Notes: a model not told the origin generated them from the letters alone. A stretch of DNA of 12,579 bases from JBQCEE01 sp051960575 (GCF_051960575.1 NZ_JBQCEE010000237.1:1-12579), one strand, 5' to 3'. Counted from the stretch's first letter, positions 1-7,005 are shown. Numbers and translations are program-made.

Positions 1-643
1 CGAGCAGCGTGGTGAGCGGCACGAGGTCGAACTCGACCGCGGTGACGACGCCGAGCGCGCCCTTACCGCCGCGCAGGCCCCAGAACAGGCCGGGGTGCTC
101 GGTGGCGGTGGCGCGCCGCAGCCGCCCGTCGCCGGTGACGACCTCGAAGGCGGTGACGTAGTCGGACGAGACGCCGAAGGTGCGCGCCACCGGACCGATG
201 CCGCCGCCGGTGAGGAACCCGACGACGCCGACGTGCGGCGCCGAGCCGGCGAGCGCGGCGAAGCCGAGCGGGGCGGCGGCGTCGATGACCTCGCCCCACG
301 TGACGCCGGCGCCGACGCGCGCCGCGCCGGTCGGGGCGACCGTGAGCTCGCGCAGACCGCGGGTGCTGATGAGCAGCACCGGACGGTCGAGGGCGACGGC
401 GCCGTGGCCGGTGGCCTGCACGCTCACCTGGATGCCGGCCGTGGACGCGGCCGCTACGGCTGCGGCGACGTCGTCCGCCGAGCCGGCCTCGACGACCGCC
501 ACGGGCGTCGAGACGACGGCGACGTTCCACGGCGTGGCCAGTTCGGCGTAGCGCGCCGTCCCGGGCAGGTGGACGCGGCCGGGCAGCGCCGCGGTGAGGT
601 CGGCGAGGACGGTGTCGGGCGTGGGGGAGAGCTGGGTGGTCAT
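1..643 (-). CDS. FAD-binding oxidoreductase, VAO/berberine-bridge type (3' partial)
   Basis: This is the N-terminal 214 residues of a PCMH-type FAD-binding oxidoreductase; the C-terminus lies beyond the left edge. The FAD_binding_4 fold is visible: TPVAVVEAGSADDVAAAVA (about 46-64), ATGHGA (77-82), GAGVTWGEV (112-118), FLTGGGIG (143-150) and GALGVVTAVEF (195-205). His80 sits where the 8-alpha-histidyl FAD link forms in this family. The usual second attachment cysteine, before the VG-x-GG segment, appears to be Ala135 (SAPHVG), so bicovalent flavinylation is unlikely. The ATG start has an AGGAG ribosome site five bases upstream. The gene lies 49 bp after the MFS gene on the same strand, so it is probably the last visible gene of that operon. 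Family members oxidise alcohols, sugars or secondary metabolites; the substrate is not predictable here. Confidence 0.9.
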   Translation of the reverse strand, partial: MTTQLSPTPDTVLADLTAALPGRVHLPGTARYAELATPWNVAVVSTPVAVVEAGSADDVAAAVAAASTAGIQVSVQATGHGAVALDRPVLLISTRGLRELTVAPTGAARVGAGVTWGEVIDAAAPLGFAALAGSAPHVGVVGFLTGGGIGPVARTFGVSSDYVTAFEVVTGDGRLRRATATEHPGLFWGLRGGKGALGVVTAVEFDLVPLTTLL

Positions 644-671
644 GTCGACTCCTGATCGGATCGGTCGGTGC

Positions 672-692
672 CTGAGGTGGCACCAACCTCGG
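672..692 (-). terminator. Weak hairpin between MFS gene and FAD oxidoreductase
   Basis: On the minus strand a GAGGT/ACCTC stem (674-678 with 686-690) has a seven-base loop. Two more G-C pairs at the base form across one bulged A. It begins directly after the MFS stop codon. No T-rich tract follows, so this may be an attenuating or RNA-processing hairpin rather than a true terminator, or chance in GC-rich DNA. Confidence 0.2.
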
Positions 693-1955
693 TCAGGGCG
701 CTTGCGGGATCCTTGCCGCCTGCTTGGAGCCCTTGGCAGGACGGTCGGCGGTGCCGCCGTCACCGCCCGTGCCCTCCAGGTGCGGGCGCAGCAGCCGCAC
801 CGGCACGACACCGAGCAGCGTCAGCGCGGCGAGCACCGCGAACGACGTGGCGGCGTGGTGCACGATGCCGCCGATCGCCCCGGTGAGGGCCAGGGCGCCG
901 AGCTGTCCCGAGAGCCACACCAACCCGGCCGTGGTGCCCTCGGCGGCACCGGCCGCCCGCTCGGTGATCTCGAGGACGACCGGCAGCGTCGCGAGCAGCA
1001 GGAAGCCGAACGCGGCGAAGGCGACGAGCGCCAGCGGGAACGACGGCGCCACGGCGAGCAGCACGCACGCCACACCGGTCACCCCGACGGCCACGACCAT
1101 GAGGCGCGTCTCGGCACCGTGCCGCACCGCCCACACGGGCAGGGTCGCCGCCCCGGCGACCCCGAGCACGATGTTGACGAGCAGCAGCACGCCGGCCTGG
1201 TCGCTGCTGATGCCCGCCGGCTTCAGCAGCGGCTCGGCCCACGTCGTCAGCGCGGTGAAGGTGCCGAACGGCACGAACACGACGAGGCAGAGCCGGCGCA
1301 CGAGCGGTGCCCGCCACGCGTCCCGGAACGCCGCGAGCGACGCGCTGCCGGACGCGACCGACGACCCGAAGCCGGGCGCTCGCCGCAGCGTCCACACCGG
1401 GGCGAGCGCCGCGACGACCCCGACCACCGCGCAGACCACGAGCAGGCCGTGCAGTGGCAGCGCGGTCGCCAGCACGAAGGCGGCGATCATGCCGGCGAAG
1501 GTGCTCGCCGAGCCGAACGCGATGCCCTTGGGGCGGTCGTCCGGCGCGAGGTACTGCGCGGCCACGCCGGTGATCGCGTTGAGCACGAGTGGCTGGGCGA
1601 TGGCGACGAGCGTCTGGCCGGCCAGCGCCGCGCCGTAGTCGTCGGTGACCAGCCGCACCAGCCCGCCGAGGGCCGTGAGCACGGCCCCGAGCGCGAGCCC
1701 GCCGCGCAGCGAGCGGTCGAGCAGCAGGCCCGCCGGGATCGCCAGCACGACGTACCAGAGCGGGAAGACGTTCGCGAGCCAGCCGATCGCCGTCTCGGAG
1801 ACGCCGTAGTGCTTCGCGATGTCGCTCGTGATCGGCGCGAAGGTCAACCACAGCAGCTGGGTGGCCGCCCCGACCAGCGCGAACGCCGCCAGCAGCCGCC
1901 AGTCGCTGCGGGCAGCACGGGACGGCCCGGCGGCGGTGACGGCGTCCAGCTCCAT
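693..1955 (-). CDS. MFS transporter, 12 TM (FLVCR-like N-terminal half)
   Basis: This is an integral membrane secondary transporter of the major facilitator superfamily, about 420 residues, the usual size for a 12-helix member. Hydrophobic helices run from LLAAFALVGAATQLLWLTF onward. After helix 2 there is a motif-A-like loop, GLLLDRSLRGG. The first half (a Q-x-x-W-L helix, the YGVSETAIGWLANVF segment, P-x-G-x-LLDR) resembles the FLVCR-type branch, an inference from pattern only; the substrate is unknown. The start is uncertain: ATG at 1955 is used here, and GTG at 1964 is in frame. Neither has a good Shine-Dalgarno sequence. The gene follows the nitroreductase-like gene by 57 bp and precedes the FAD oxidoreductase by 49 bp, which suggests co-transcription with two flavoproteins and perhaps export or import of a compound they act on. 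Confidence 0.88.
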   Translation of the reverse strand: MELDAVTAAGPSRAARSDWRLLAAFALVGAATQLLWLTFAPITSDIAKHYGVSETAIGWLANVFPLWYVVLAIPAGLLLDRSLRGGLALGAVLTALGGLVRLVTDDYGAALAGQTLVAIAQPLVLNAITGVAAQYLAPDDRPKGIAFGSASTFAGMIAAFVLATALPLHGLLVVCAVVGVVAALAPVWTLRRAPGFGSSVASGSASLAAFRDAWRAPLVRRLCLVVFVPFGTFTALTTWAEPLLKPAGISSDQAGVLLLVNIVLGVAGAATLPVWAVRHGAETRLMVVAVGVTGVACVLLAVAPSFPLALVAFAAFGFLLLATLPVVLEITERAAGAAEGTTAGLVWLSGQLGALALTGAIGGIVHHAATSFAVLAALTLLGVVPVRLLRPHLEGTGGDGGTADRPAKGSKQAARIPQAP

Positions 1956-2012
1956 GCGCAGCACTGTGGCGGCCCCGGCGCCCCGCCCACAAGGCGGCGC
2001 GCGGACGCTGCC

Positions 2013-3017
2013 TCAACCGACCTGCAGCACCGCCTCGGCCGAGCGGCGCGGGGTGACGGCCAGTTCGGCGGTCGGTGCCGTCGGGTACCCGACCCGCATC
2101 ATCATCTGCGGGTACCCGACCCAGCCCATCAGTCCCTGCACGCGGGTGCGGAAGGCGGCGAAGTCGACGGCCTGGCTCAGGACGCAGGTCGAGAGCCCGT
2201 GCTGCTCGGCGGCCAGCATCATGCGCATCATCGAGATGCCGCCGAGCAGGTGGTCGTACGCCGCGTCGGTGGCGGTGATGACCGCGCCGATCATCGGCCG
2301 CTCGTCGACGCCGCGCTCGATGAGCTGGCGTCCCGTCCAGCCGACCTCGTAGTCGCGCTGCGGCACGTCGAGATGCCGCGGCTGGTCGTCCGGCACGTGC
2401 GGGAAGGCGTCGACCGGCACCCCGTCGACCATGGCGTGCACGTCGGGATCGCGCAGCCAGCGGTTCATCTCGGCGAGGTACGCCTCGTCCTCGCGCTCGA
2501 TGCGGTCGGCCCAGCTCACCGCGACGGCGAGGTTGATCCGCTCGTCCGAGTGGCGCGGCGGGAACTCGACCGAGACGTGCTCCATCGAGCCGGCCGCGGC
2601 GAGCAGGTCGAGCAGCTCGGCGGGCGGCTCGTCCGGACGGAACGGCCGCCGGTCGCTGCGCCGCCGCAGGGCCGCCTCGGCCAGCTCGACACACTCGGGG
2701 TCGGGCTCGCCGAAGCGCCGCCCGGTGATTCGGGCCAGCAGGTCGGCGTCGGCGGCATCCGGCAGCAGCTGCACCTCGACGTCCCAGCCGGACGCGCGCA
2801 GGCCGATCTCGGTGAGGTGCAGCGCCGCGCCGCAGCTCAGGATCAGCGAGTGGCCGTCGGGGTCGGCGACGGCGAGCTGCCGCGACCGGTCGGCCCGCAC
2901 CTCGAGCACACCGTCGCGCAGCCGCCAGGCCCACGGCTGGGTGTTGTGGATGGACGGTGCGCGGACGGCGACCGAGAGGGCGGCGAGCACGCTGTCACGG
3001 TCGAGGGCAGACGTCAT
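2013..3017 (-). CDS. Acg-family FMN-binding nitroreductase-like protein
   Basis: The 334-residue product matches the actinobacterial Acg family (type member M. tuberculosis Rv2032), a double nitroreductase fold that binds FMN and may sequester it. Signature stretches are APSIHNTQPW (20-29), DPDGHSLILSCGAALHL (about 52-68), ITGRRF and RRSDRRPF in the middle, and a C-terminal region ending in a TPRR motif. The ATG start is supported by a GGAAGGA ribosome site about seven bases upstream. It is the first gene of the leftward operon and is divergent from the DUF427 gene across 76 bp. In mycobacteria Acg is a DosR-regulon member; here no DosR-type box is visible in its own upstream gap, although one occurs at 5005-5020. 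Near the C-terminus, VGYP occurs twice nine codons apart, encoded by an exact 14-base direct repeat (2082-2095 and 2109-2122). Confidence 0.88.
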   Translation of the reverse strand: MTSALDRDSVLAALSVAVRAPSIHNTQPWAWRLRDGVLEVRADRSRQLAVADPDGHSLILSCGAALHLTEIGLRASGWDVEVQLLPDAADADLLARITGRRFGEPDPECVELAEAALRRRSDRRPFRPDEPPAELLDLLAAAGSMEHVSVEFPPRHSDERINLAVAVSWADRIEREDEAYLAEMNRWLRDPDVHAMVDGVPVDAFPHVPDDQPRHLDVPQRDYEVGWTGRQLIERGVDERPMIGAVITATDAAYDHLLGGISMMRMMLAAEQHGLSTCVLSQAVDFAAFRTRVQGLMGWVGYPQMMMRVGYPTAPTAELAVTPRRSAEAVLQVG

Positions 3018-3093
3018 GCCTCGATCCTTCCCGACCGGTGCTGCGCGTATCCAGCGGCGTCGGCCCGCCGCACCGCGCAGGCATCATGGAACG

Positions 3094-3588
3094 GTGCGAC
3101 CGAAGCCCGAACCCGCCGGCCCCGGCCAGGAGTCGGTGTGGGACTACCCCCGCCCGCCGGCCCTGGTGCCGTCGACCCGCCGCATCGTCGTGCGCGCCGG
3201 TGACGACGCCGACGCGCCGCTGATCGCTGAGACGACGGCCGCCTTCCGCGTGCTCGAGACCAGCCACCCGCCGACCTGGTACCTGCCGCCGGCGAGCGTC
3301 ACGCCCGGCATGCTGACGCGGTCGTCGGCCCGCAGCACCGTCTGCGAGTGGAAGGGCGCCGCCACCTACTGGGACGTCGCCGGCCTGCGCGCGGCCGCGT
3401 GGTCGTACGAGACGCCGACACCGGGGTTCGCCGCGATCCGCGGCCACCTCGCCTTCGACCCGGCCCGGCTGGCCTGCTTCGTCGACGGCGAGCGGGCCCG
3501 CCCGCAGGAGGGCGGCTTCTACGCGGGCTGGATCACCTCCGACGTCGTCGGCCCGTTCAAGGGCGTCCCGGGCAGTTGGGGCTGGTGA
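3094..3588 (+). CDS. DUF427 domain-containing protein
   Basis: This 164-residue protein belongs to the DUF427 (Pfam NTP_transf_9) family, small beta-rich proteins of unknown function. Typical features run its full length: the N-terminal GPGQESVWDYPRPP (9-22), RVLETSHPPTWYLPP, the core CEWKGAATYWDV (from Cys84), AAWSYETPTPGF, FVDGERARPQEGGFYAGWITS, and the C-terminal VGPFKGVPGSWGW. The GTG start is chosen because homologs begin with a similar RP-x-PEP-x-GPGQESVWDYPRP segment. The ribosome site is poor (GGA three bases upstream), so translation may be leaderless or start weakly. The gene faces away from the nitroreductase operon and lies 50 bp before the epimerase, so it could be read with it. 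No catalytic function can be assigned. Confidence 0.9.
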   Translation: MRPKPEPAGPGQESVWDYPRPPALVPSTRRIVVRAGDDADAPLIAETTAAFRVLETSHPPTWYLPPASVTPGMLTRSSARSTVCEWKGAATYWDVAGLRAAAWSYETPTPGFAAIRGHLAFDPARLACFVDGERARPQEGGFYAGWITSDVVGPFKGVPGSWGW

Positions 3589-3623
3589 CCCACGCCGCCC
3601 GGCGATAACCCACGCGGGCGCCG

Positions 3624-3629
3624 GGGTAC
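3624..3629 (+). promoter_or_regulatory. Possible SigB/SigF-type -10 hexamer before the SDR gene
   Basis: GGGTAC lies ten bases before the SDR start codon. This matches the -10 element used by actinobacterial stress sigma factors of the SigB/SigF group. A good -35 (G-x-x-T or GTTT) at 14-17 bp is not evident, and the implied transcript would be almost leaderless. GC-rich DNA gives this hexamer often by chance. Confidence 0.15.
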
Positions 3630-3638
3630 CGCGAAGGC

Positions 3639-4652
3639 ATGACGCAATCAGCGCAGCTCACCGTCGCCGTCACCGGCCCCACCGGCACCTTCGGGTTCGG
3701 GTTCGTGCCGTTGCTGCAGGCCGACGACCGCATCGGCCGCATCATCGGCATCGCCCGGCGCCCGTTCGACCCGGCCGAGCACGGCTGGACGAAGATGGAG
3801 TACCGCCGCGGCGACGTCCGAGACCGCGCGCAGCTCGAGGAGGCCTTCCGCGGCGTCGACGTCGTCGTCCACCTCGCGTTCCTCATCACCGGCGCGAGCG
3901 ACGAGGCGACGATCCGCGCCGTGAACATCGACGGCACGCGCAACGTCTTCGAGGCCGCCGCCGCGGCCGGCGTGCGCCGCTTCGTCTACGCCTCGTCGGT
4001 GGCCGCCTACGGCTTCCACCCGGACAACCCCATCGGCATGGACGAGACCTGGCCCACGCGTCCGGCCGACAAGCTCTTCTACGCCCAGGAGAAGGCCGAG
4101 CTCGAGGAGCTGCTGAAGCAGGAGCGCCTCGACCACCCCGAGCTCGAGATGTACCTGGTGCGCCCGCCGATCGTCGTCGGCCCCCACGCGGTCGGCGCCA
4201 AGTTCAGCCTGCCGAGGCTGCCGTGGAAGAAGGGCAGCCCGGACGCGACCACGAAGCTCGGCCGCTCGCCGCTGCCCATCCCGGTGCCCGCGCCGACGAT
4301 CCCGCTGCAGTTCATCCACGAGGCCGACGTCGGCCAGGCGCTGCTGCAGTGCACCGTCGCCGCCGGCCCGCCCGGCGACTACAACATCGCCGGGGACGGT
4401 GTCGTCACCGCGGCCGACGTCGCCAAGGTGTTCGGGTTCCTGCCCGTGCCGATCCCGGCGGCCGTCGCGCACCGCGCGTCCCGGCTGCTCGCGAAGCTGC
4501 CGCGACCGCCGTTCGTGCCGCCGGCCGTCGAGTGGGTCGAGGCAGCGGCCCACCCCGCGATCATGGACACCACCAAGGCCAAGCGCGACCTCGGCTTCGA
4601 CCCCCAGTACACGGCGGTCGAGGCGCTGCAGGCGACCGTGGGCGTGCGATGA
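3639..4652 (+). CDS. NAD-dependent epimerase/dehydratase (extended SDR)
   Basis: The 337-residue product is an extended short-chain dehydrogenase/reductase that acts on NAD(P)-bound sugar-nucleotide or related substrates in the cytoplasm. The Rossmann motif TGPTGTFG (12-19) fits TGxxGxxG. The segment GDVRD follows beta-3, and VVHLAF precedes the VNIDGTRNVFEAA helix. YASS (117-120) supplies the catalytic serine, and Tyr148-xxx-Lys152 (YAQEK) is the catalytic pair. The C-terminal part (VRPPIVVGP, FIHEADVGQALLQC, YNIAGDGVVT, TTKAKRDLGFDPQYT) is typical of sugar epimerases and of NAD-epimerase-like proteins of unknown substrate. The ATG has only a close GAAGG upstream. Its end overlaps the Rieske gene by ATGA, so the two are translationally coupled. 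The substrate cannot be given. Confidence 0.9.
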   Translation: MTQSAQLTVAVTGPTGTFGFGFVPLLQADDRIGRIIGIARRPFDPAEHGWTKMEYRRGDVRDRAQLEEAFRGVDVVVHLAFLITGASDEATIRAVNIDGTRNVFEAAAAAGVRRFVYASSVAAYGFHPDNPIGMDETWPTRPADKLFYAQEKAELEELLKQERLDHPELEMYLVRPPIVVGPHAVGAKFSLPRLPWKKGSPDATTKLGRSPLPIPVPAPTIPLQFIHEADVGQALLQCTVAAGPPGDYNIAGDGVVTAADVAKVFGFLPVPIPAAVAHRASRLLAKLPRPPFVPPAVEWVEAAAHPAIMDTTKAKRDLGFDPQYTAVEALQATVGVR

Positions 4653-4996
4653 CCGAGGCGTGGCTGCCCGGCACGGTGCGGCGGCTCGGCGGCTGGGCGG
4701 TCGGCAACTCGCGCGGCACCGACTTCGCCGTCTCGCGCCGCTGCCGGCACCAGTTCGCCGATCTGAGCGAGGGGTCGATCGACGCCGACGGCTGCCTGGT
4801 CTGCCCGTGGCACCAGAGCCGCTACGACGTCACGACGGGGCGCATGGTGTCCGGCCCGCGCGGGTTCCTCGGCTGGCACGGGCCGACGCCGGGCTACACG
4901 CAGTTGATCCGCGGCCTCGGCCGGGTCGTGCCGCTGCGTGTCGGCCGGGTGGTCCGTGAGGCCGGCCGCATGGTCGTCCGCCCGCGCGAGCGGTAA
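4649..4996 (+). CDS. Small Rieske [2Fe-2S] protein
   Basis: This 115-residue cytoplasmic protein has a Rieske cluster-binding signature: Cys32-x-His34 (CRH) and Cys52-x-x-His55 (CPWH), 17 residues apart, followed by QSRYDVTTGRMVSGPRG. It is close to a stand-alone Rieske ferredoxin in size and has no oxygenase catalytic domain, so it is probably an electron carrier. The C-terminal 40 residues are Arg/Val-rich and basic. Its ATG overlaps the stop of the SDR gene, and the FAD oxidoreductase gene follows within 47 bp. That order fits a small redox chain in which the Rieske protein passes electrons to or from one of its neighbours; this is inferred from context. A hairpin-forming inverted repeat begins eight bases after its stop. 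Confidence 0.92.
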   Translation: MTEAWLPGTVRRLGGWAVGNSRGTDFAVSRRCRHQFADLSEGSIDADGCLVCPWHQSRYDVTTGRMVSGPRGFLGWHGPTPGYTQLIRGLGRVVPLRVGRVVREAGRMVVRPRER

Positions 4997-5004
4997 CCGA
5001 TCAC

Positions 5005-5020
5005 CGGGACTCAAGTCCCG
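5005..5020 (+). promoter_or_regulatory. DosR/DevR-type box (or hairpin) upstream of the FAD oxidoreductase
   Basis: CGGGACT-CA-AGTCCCG is a perfect seven-base inverted repeat around a two-base centre. It matches the core of the mycobacterial DosR (DevR) hypoxia box, GGGACT-N2-AGTCCC, including the flanking S positions. The AT-rich outer flanks of the consensus are absent. The centre lies 31 bp before the GTG at 5044 and 43 bp before the in-frame GTG at 5056; the latter is the usual activator distance if transcription starts leaderless at 5056. The same bases could fold as a six-pair stem with a UCAA tetraloop after the Rieske gene, but no T tract follows. Confidence 0.5.
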
Positions 5021-5043
5021 CGCCGCGCTGCCGATCGACCGGC

Positions 5044-6363
5044 GTGACCTCCGGTGTGTCTGTCGACGTCGAGTTCCTGGTCATCGGCGCCGGCCCGACC
5101 GGCCTCGGCGCGGCCGGACGGCTGGACGAACTCGATCGCCCGTACCTCGTCGTCGAGGCCGCCGACGGACCGGGCGGGATGGCGGCCTCGTTCCGCGACG
5201 AGCACGGGTTCACCTGGGACATGGGCGGCCATGTGCTGCACTCGCACTTCGAGGCGTTCGACAAAGCGATCGTCGGCAGCGGCATCGCGGTGCGGCAGGT
5301 GGCGCGGAACGGCTGGAACTGGCACCGCGGCGAGCTGGTGCCCACCCCGATCCAGCACCAGCTCGACGAACTGCCCACCGACCTGCGTCCCGACGCCCCG
5401 GCCGCCCACCTCGGCGACTACTACCGCAACCAGTTCGGCGCCGAGCTCGCCGAGCGCTTCTTTATCCCGTTCCAGGAGAAGATGTGGGCCGCGCCGATCG
5501 AGCTGATGGCGCACGACTGGACCTCGCTGCGCAACGGCTCGGCCCACCGCAACGTGCCGCGGCCGCGGCTGCGCTCGGACGCACCGCCCGCCGGCCCCGT
5601 GCAGCTGTTCCCGTACCCCGAGGGCGGCACCGGCCGGCTGTGGGATGCCCTCGCCGGGCCACTCGCCGATCAGGTGCGCCTCGCCACCGCGGTCGTGGCG
5701 ATCGACCCGCGGACGCGCACCGCGACGCTGAGCGACGGCAGCACCGTGCGCTACCAGCACGTCGTCAGCACGCTGCCCCTGCCGCAGCTCGCGGCCATGA
5801 CCGGCCTCGACCTGCCGGGCGTCGACACGCTGCTCGCGAACTCGGTGTACGTCGTCGGGCTCGGGTTCGACGGCGCCCCGCCGGCCACGCTGGCCGACAA
5901 GACCTGGCTGTACTGCCCCGACCCCGAACTCGCGTGGCACCGCGCGACGCTGCTCAGCAACTACGACCCGGGCAATGCGGGCGAGGGCCGCTGGAACGTG
6001 CTGTTCGAGGTGCCGCGGTCGACCACGCACCGTCCGGTCAGCGCGCAGCGGGCCCTCGACGACGTGCGCCGTTCGCTCGAGGACCTCGGCGTCGACCTGC
6101 GCAAGGCGTACCGGCCCTGGACGCGGTCGCTGAGCCACGGCTACCCGGTCGCCACCCTCGGCCGGGACGACGTGCTGCGCGCCGCCGACGCGACCCTCGT
6201 CGCCCACGGCATCCGCAGCCGGGGCCGCTTCGGCGGCTGGCGCTACGAGTCGTGCAACCAGGACTACTCGTTCCAGCAGGGTCGCGACGCCGTCGACGCC
6301 GCCCTGGCGGGCGCTCCCGCCGGTGAGGGCGAGGACGCCTACTGGCACCCCGAGCGCTTCTAG
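5044..6363 (+). CDS. FAD-dependent oxidoreductase, UDP-galactopyranose mutase-like/amine oxidase superfamily
   Basis: The 439-residue product has an N-terminal FAD-binding fold: VIGAGPTGLGAAG (dinucleotide motif Gly15-x-Gly-x-x-Gly20), YLVVEAADGPGG with acidic Glu38 for the ribose, and FTWDMGGHVLH. The layout resembles UDP-galactopyranose mutase and NAD(P)-binding amine-oxidase relatives: FFIPFQEKMWAAP, FPYPEGGTGRLWDAL (from Phe189), and a C-terminal GRFGGWRYESCNQDYSFQQG (Trp399 onward) that closes the flavin site. Whether it isomerises a sugar nucleotide or oxidises/reduces another substrate cannot be told. It follows an SDR epimerase and a Rieske protein, so a shared pathway is likely. The start is uncertain: GTG at 5044 or 5056, neither with a ribosome site, which fits leaderless expression from a DosR-like promoter. 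Its TAG overlaps the TAG of the opposing GAF gene. Confidence 0.85.
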   Translation: MTSGVSVDVEFLVIGAGPTGLGAAGRLDELDRPYLVVEAADGPGGMAASFRDEHGFTWDMGGHVLHSHFEAFDKAIVGSGIAVRQVARNGWNWHRGELVPTPIQHQLDELPTDLRPDAPAAHLGDYYRNQFGAELAERFFIPFQEKMWAAPIELMAHDWTSLRNGSAHRNVPRPRLRSDAPPAGPVQLFPYPEGGTGRLWDALAGPLADQVRLATAVVAIDPRTRTATLSDGSTVRYQHVVSTLPLPQLAAMTGLDLPGVDTLLANSVYVVGLGFDGAPPATLADKTWLYCPDPELAWHRATLLSNYDPGNAGEGRWNVLFEVPRSTTHRPVSAQRALDDVRRSLEDLGVDLRKAYRPWTRSLSHGYPVATLGRDDVLRAADATLVAHGIRSRGRFGGWRYESCNQDYSFQQGRDAVDAALAGAPAGEGEDAYWHPERF

Positions 6364-6953
6364 CCCTCGGCCGGACCGCTCGGGAGCTCCCGGTCGGCGA
6401 GGCGCTGCAACCGCTCGGCCACGGCCCCGGCGTGCTCGGCCAGGCGGGCGGCCTCGGCGTCGGTCCAGTCGTGCTGCTGCGGGCCGTAGAGGCACAGCAC
6501 GCCGAACAGGTCGCCGTTGCGGTCGCGGATCGGGCTGCCGAGGTAGGTGGCGACGTCCCCATGCTCGACCGAGCCGAGGCTCGACACGCGATCGTCGAGG
6601 GTGGTGTCGGGGATGCGCACCTCGGTGTCGGTGCGCAGCGCGAGCGCGCAGACGGTGTCCTCGAACGGCCACCGCTCACCCGCGGCAGCGGCCGGCGGGC
6701 GGTCGAGCCGCTCGCCGGGCACCACCGAGACCACCAACTGCGCGTCCGCGAGCAGCGAGATCTGCGCCGAGCCTGACGGCAGCAGCTCCGCCGCCCGCGA
6801 CACGATCTCGTCCAAGCCGGCACGTTCGTCCGGATCGCCCAGTGCGGCTGCGGCGGCCTGCTGCGTCCGGCGCACGCGCGGCGGAACTGCCGAAATCGGG
6901 CCATCCGGTCGACCGGTGGTCCCGATCTGGAGATTTTCGGAAAAGTTGGTCAC
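6360..6953 (-). CDS. GAF domain-containing sensor protein
   Basis: This 197-residue protein is nearly all one GAF domain (about 35-187): AQISLLADAQLVVSVVPGE (63-81), the EDTVCALALR segment around Cys102, VRIPDTTLDDRV (112-123), ATYLGSPIRDRNGDLFGVLCLYG (135-157), then a helical tail. It has no output domain. Such stand-alone GAF proteins are ligand- or redox-sensing and may act on a partner. GTG at 6953 is chosen because a GAGGAG ribosome site precedes it; longer in-frame extensions toward 7277 would run antisense into the PIG-L gene and look non-coding. It is divergent from the polysaccharide/partner-switch operon across 118 bp and resembles the GAF of the phosphatase in that operon, so it may regulate it (inference). 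It converges on the FAD oxidoreductase with overlapping stops. Confidence 0.85.
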   Translation of the reverse strand: MTNFSENLQIGTTGRPDGPISAVPPRVRRTQQAAAAALGDPDERAGLDEIVSRAAELLPSGSAQISLLADAQLVVSVVPGERLDRPPAAAAGERWPFEDTVCALALRTDTEVRIPDTTLDDRVSSLGSVEHGDVATYLGSPIRDRNGDLFGVLCLYGPQQHDWTDAEAARLAEHAGAVAERLQRLADRELPSGPAEG

Positions 6954-6956
6954 GAA

Positions 6957-6962
6957 CTCCTC
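6957..6962 (-). promoter_or_regulatory. Ribosome binding site fixing the GAF start
   Basis: GAGGAG on the minus strand, three bases before the GTG at 6953. The spacing is short, but it is the only Shine-Dalgarno-like sequence upstream of the conserved GAF region. Confidence 0.55.
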
Positions 6963-7005
6963 ATCTCTGCACCACGCCTGTCGATCCTGACGGTACGAGG
7001 TCACC

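Noticed and set aside
594..3203. A plus-strand open frame of over 800 codons opposite the MFS and nitroreductase genes
   Set aside because: The translation is Arg/Gly/His/Glu-rich and low in complexity with no recognisable domain. The minus strand in this span encodes clear MFS and Acg-family proteins; this is a GC-bias antisense frame.
5005..5020. The inverted repeat as a rho-independent terminator
   Set aside because: A six-pair stem with a tetraloop is possible, but no T-rich run follows. The match to the DosR core is more specific, so the regulatory reading is preferred without excluding the other.
5011..6672. Minus-strand open frame of over 500 codons across the FAD oxidoreductase
   Set aside because: It is antisense to a well-supported FAD protein, has Arg/Val/Gly-biased composition and carries no motifs.
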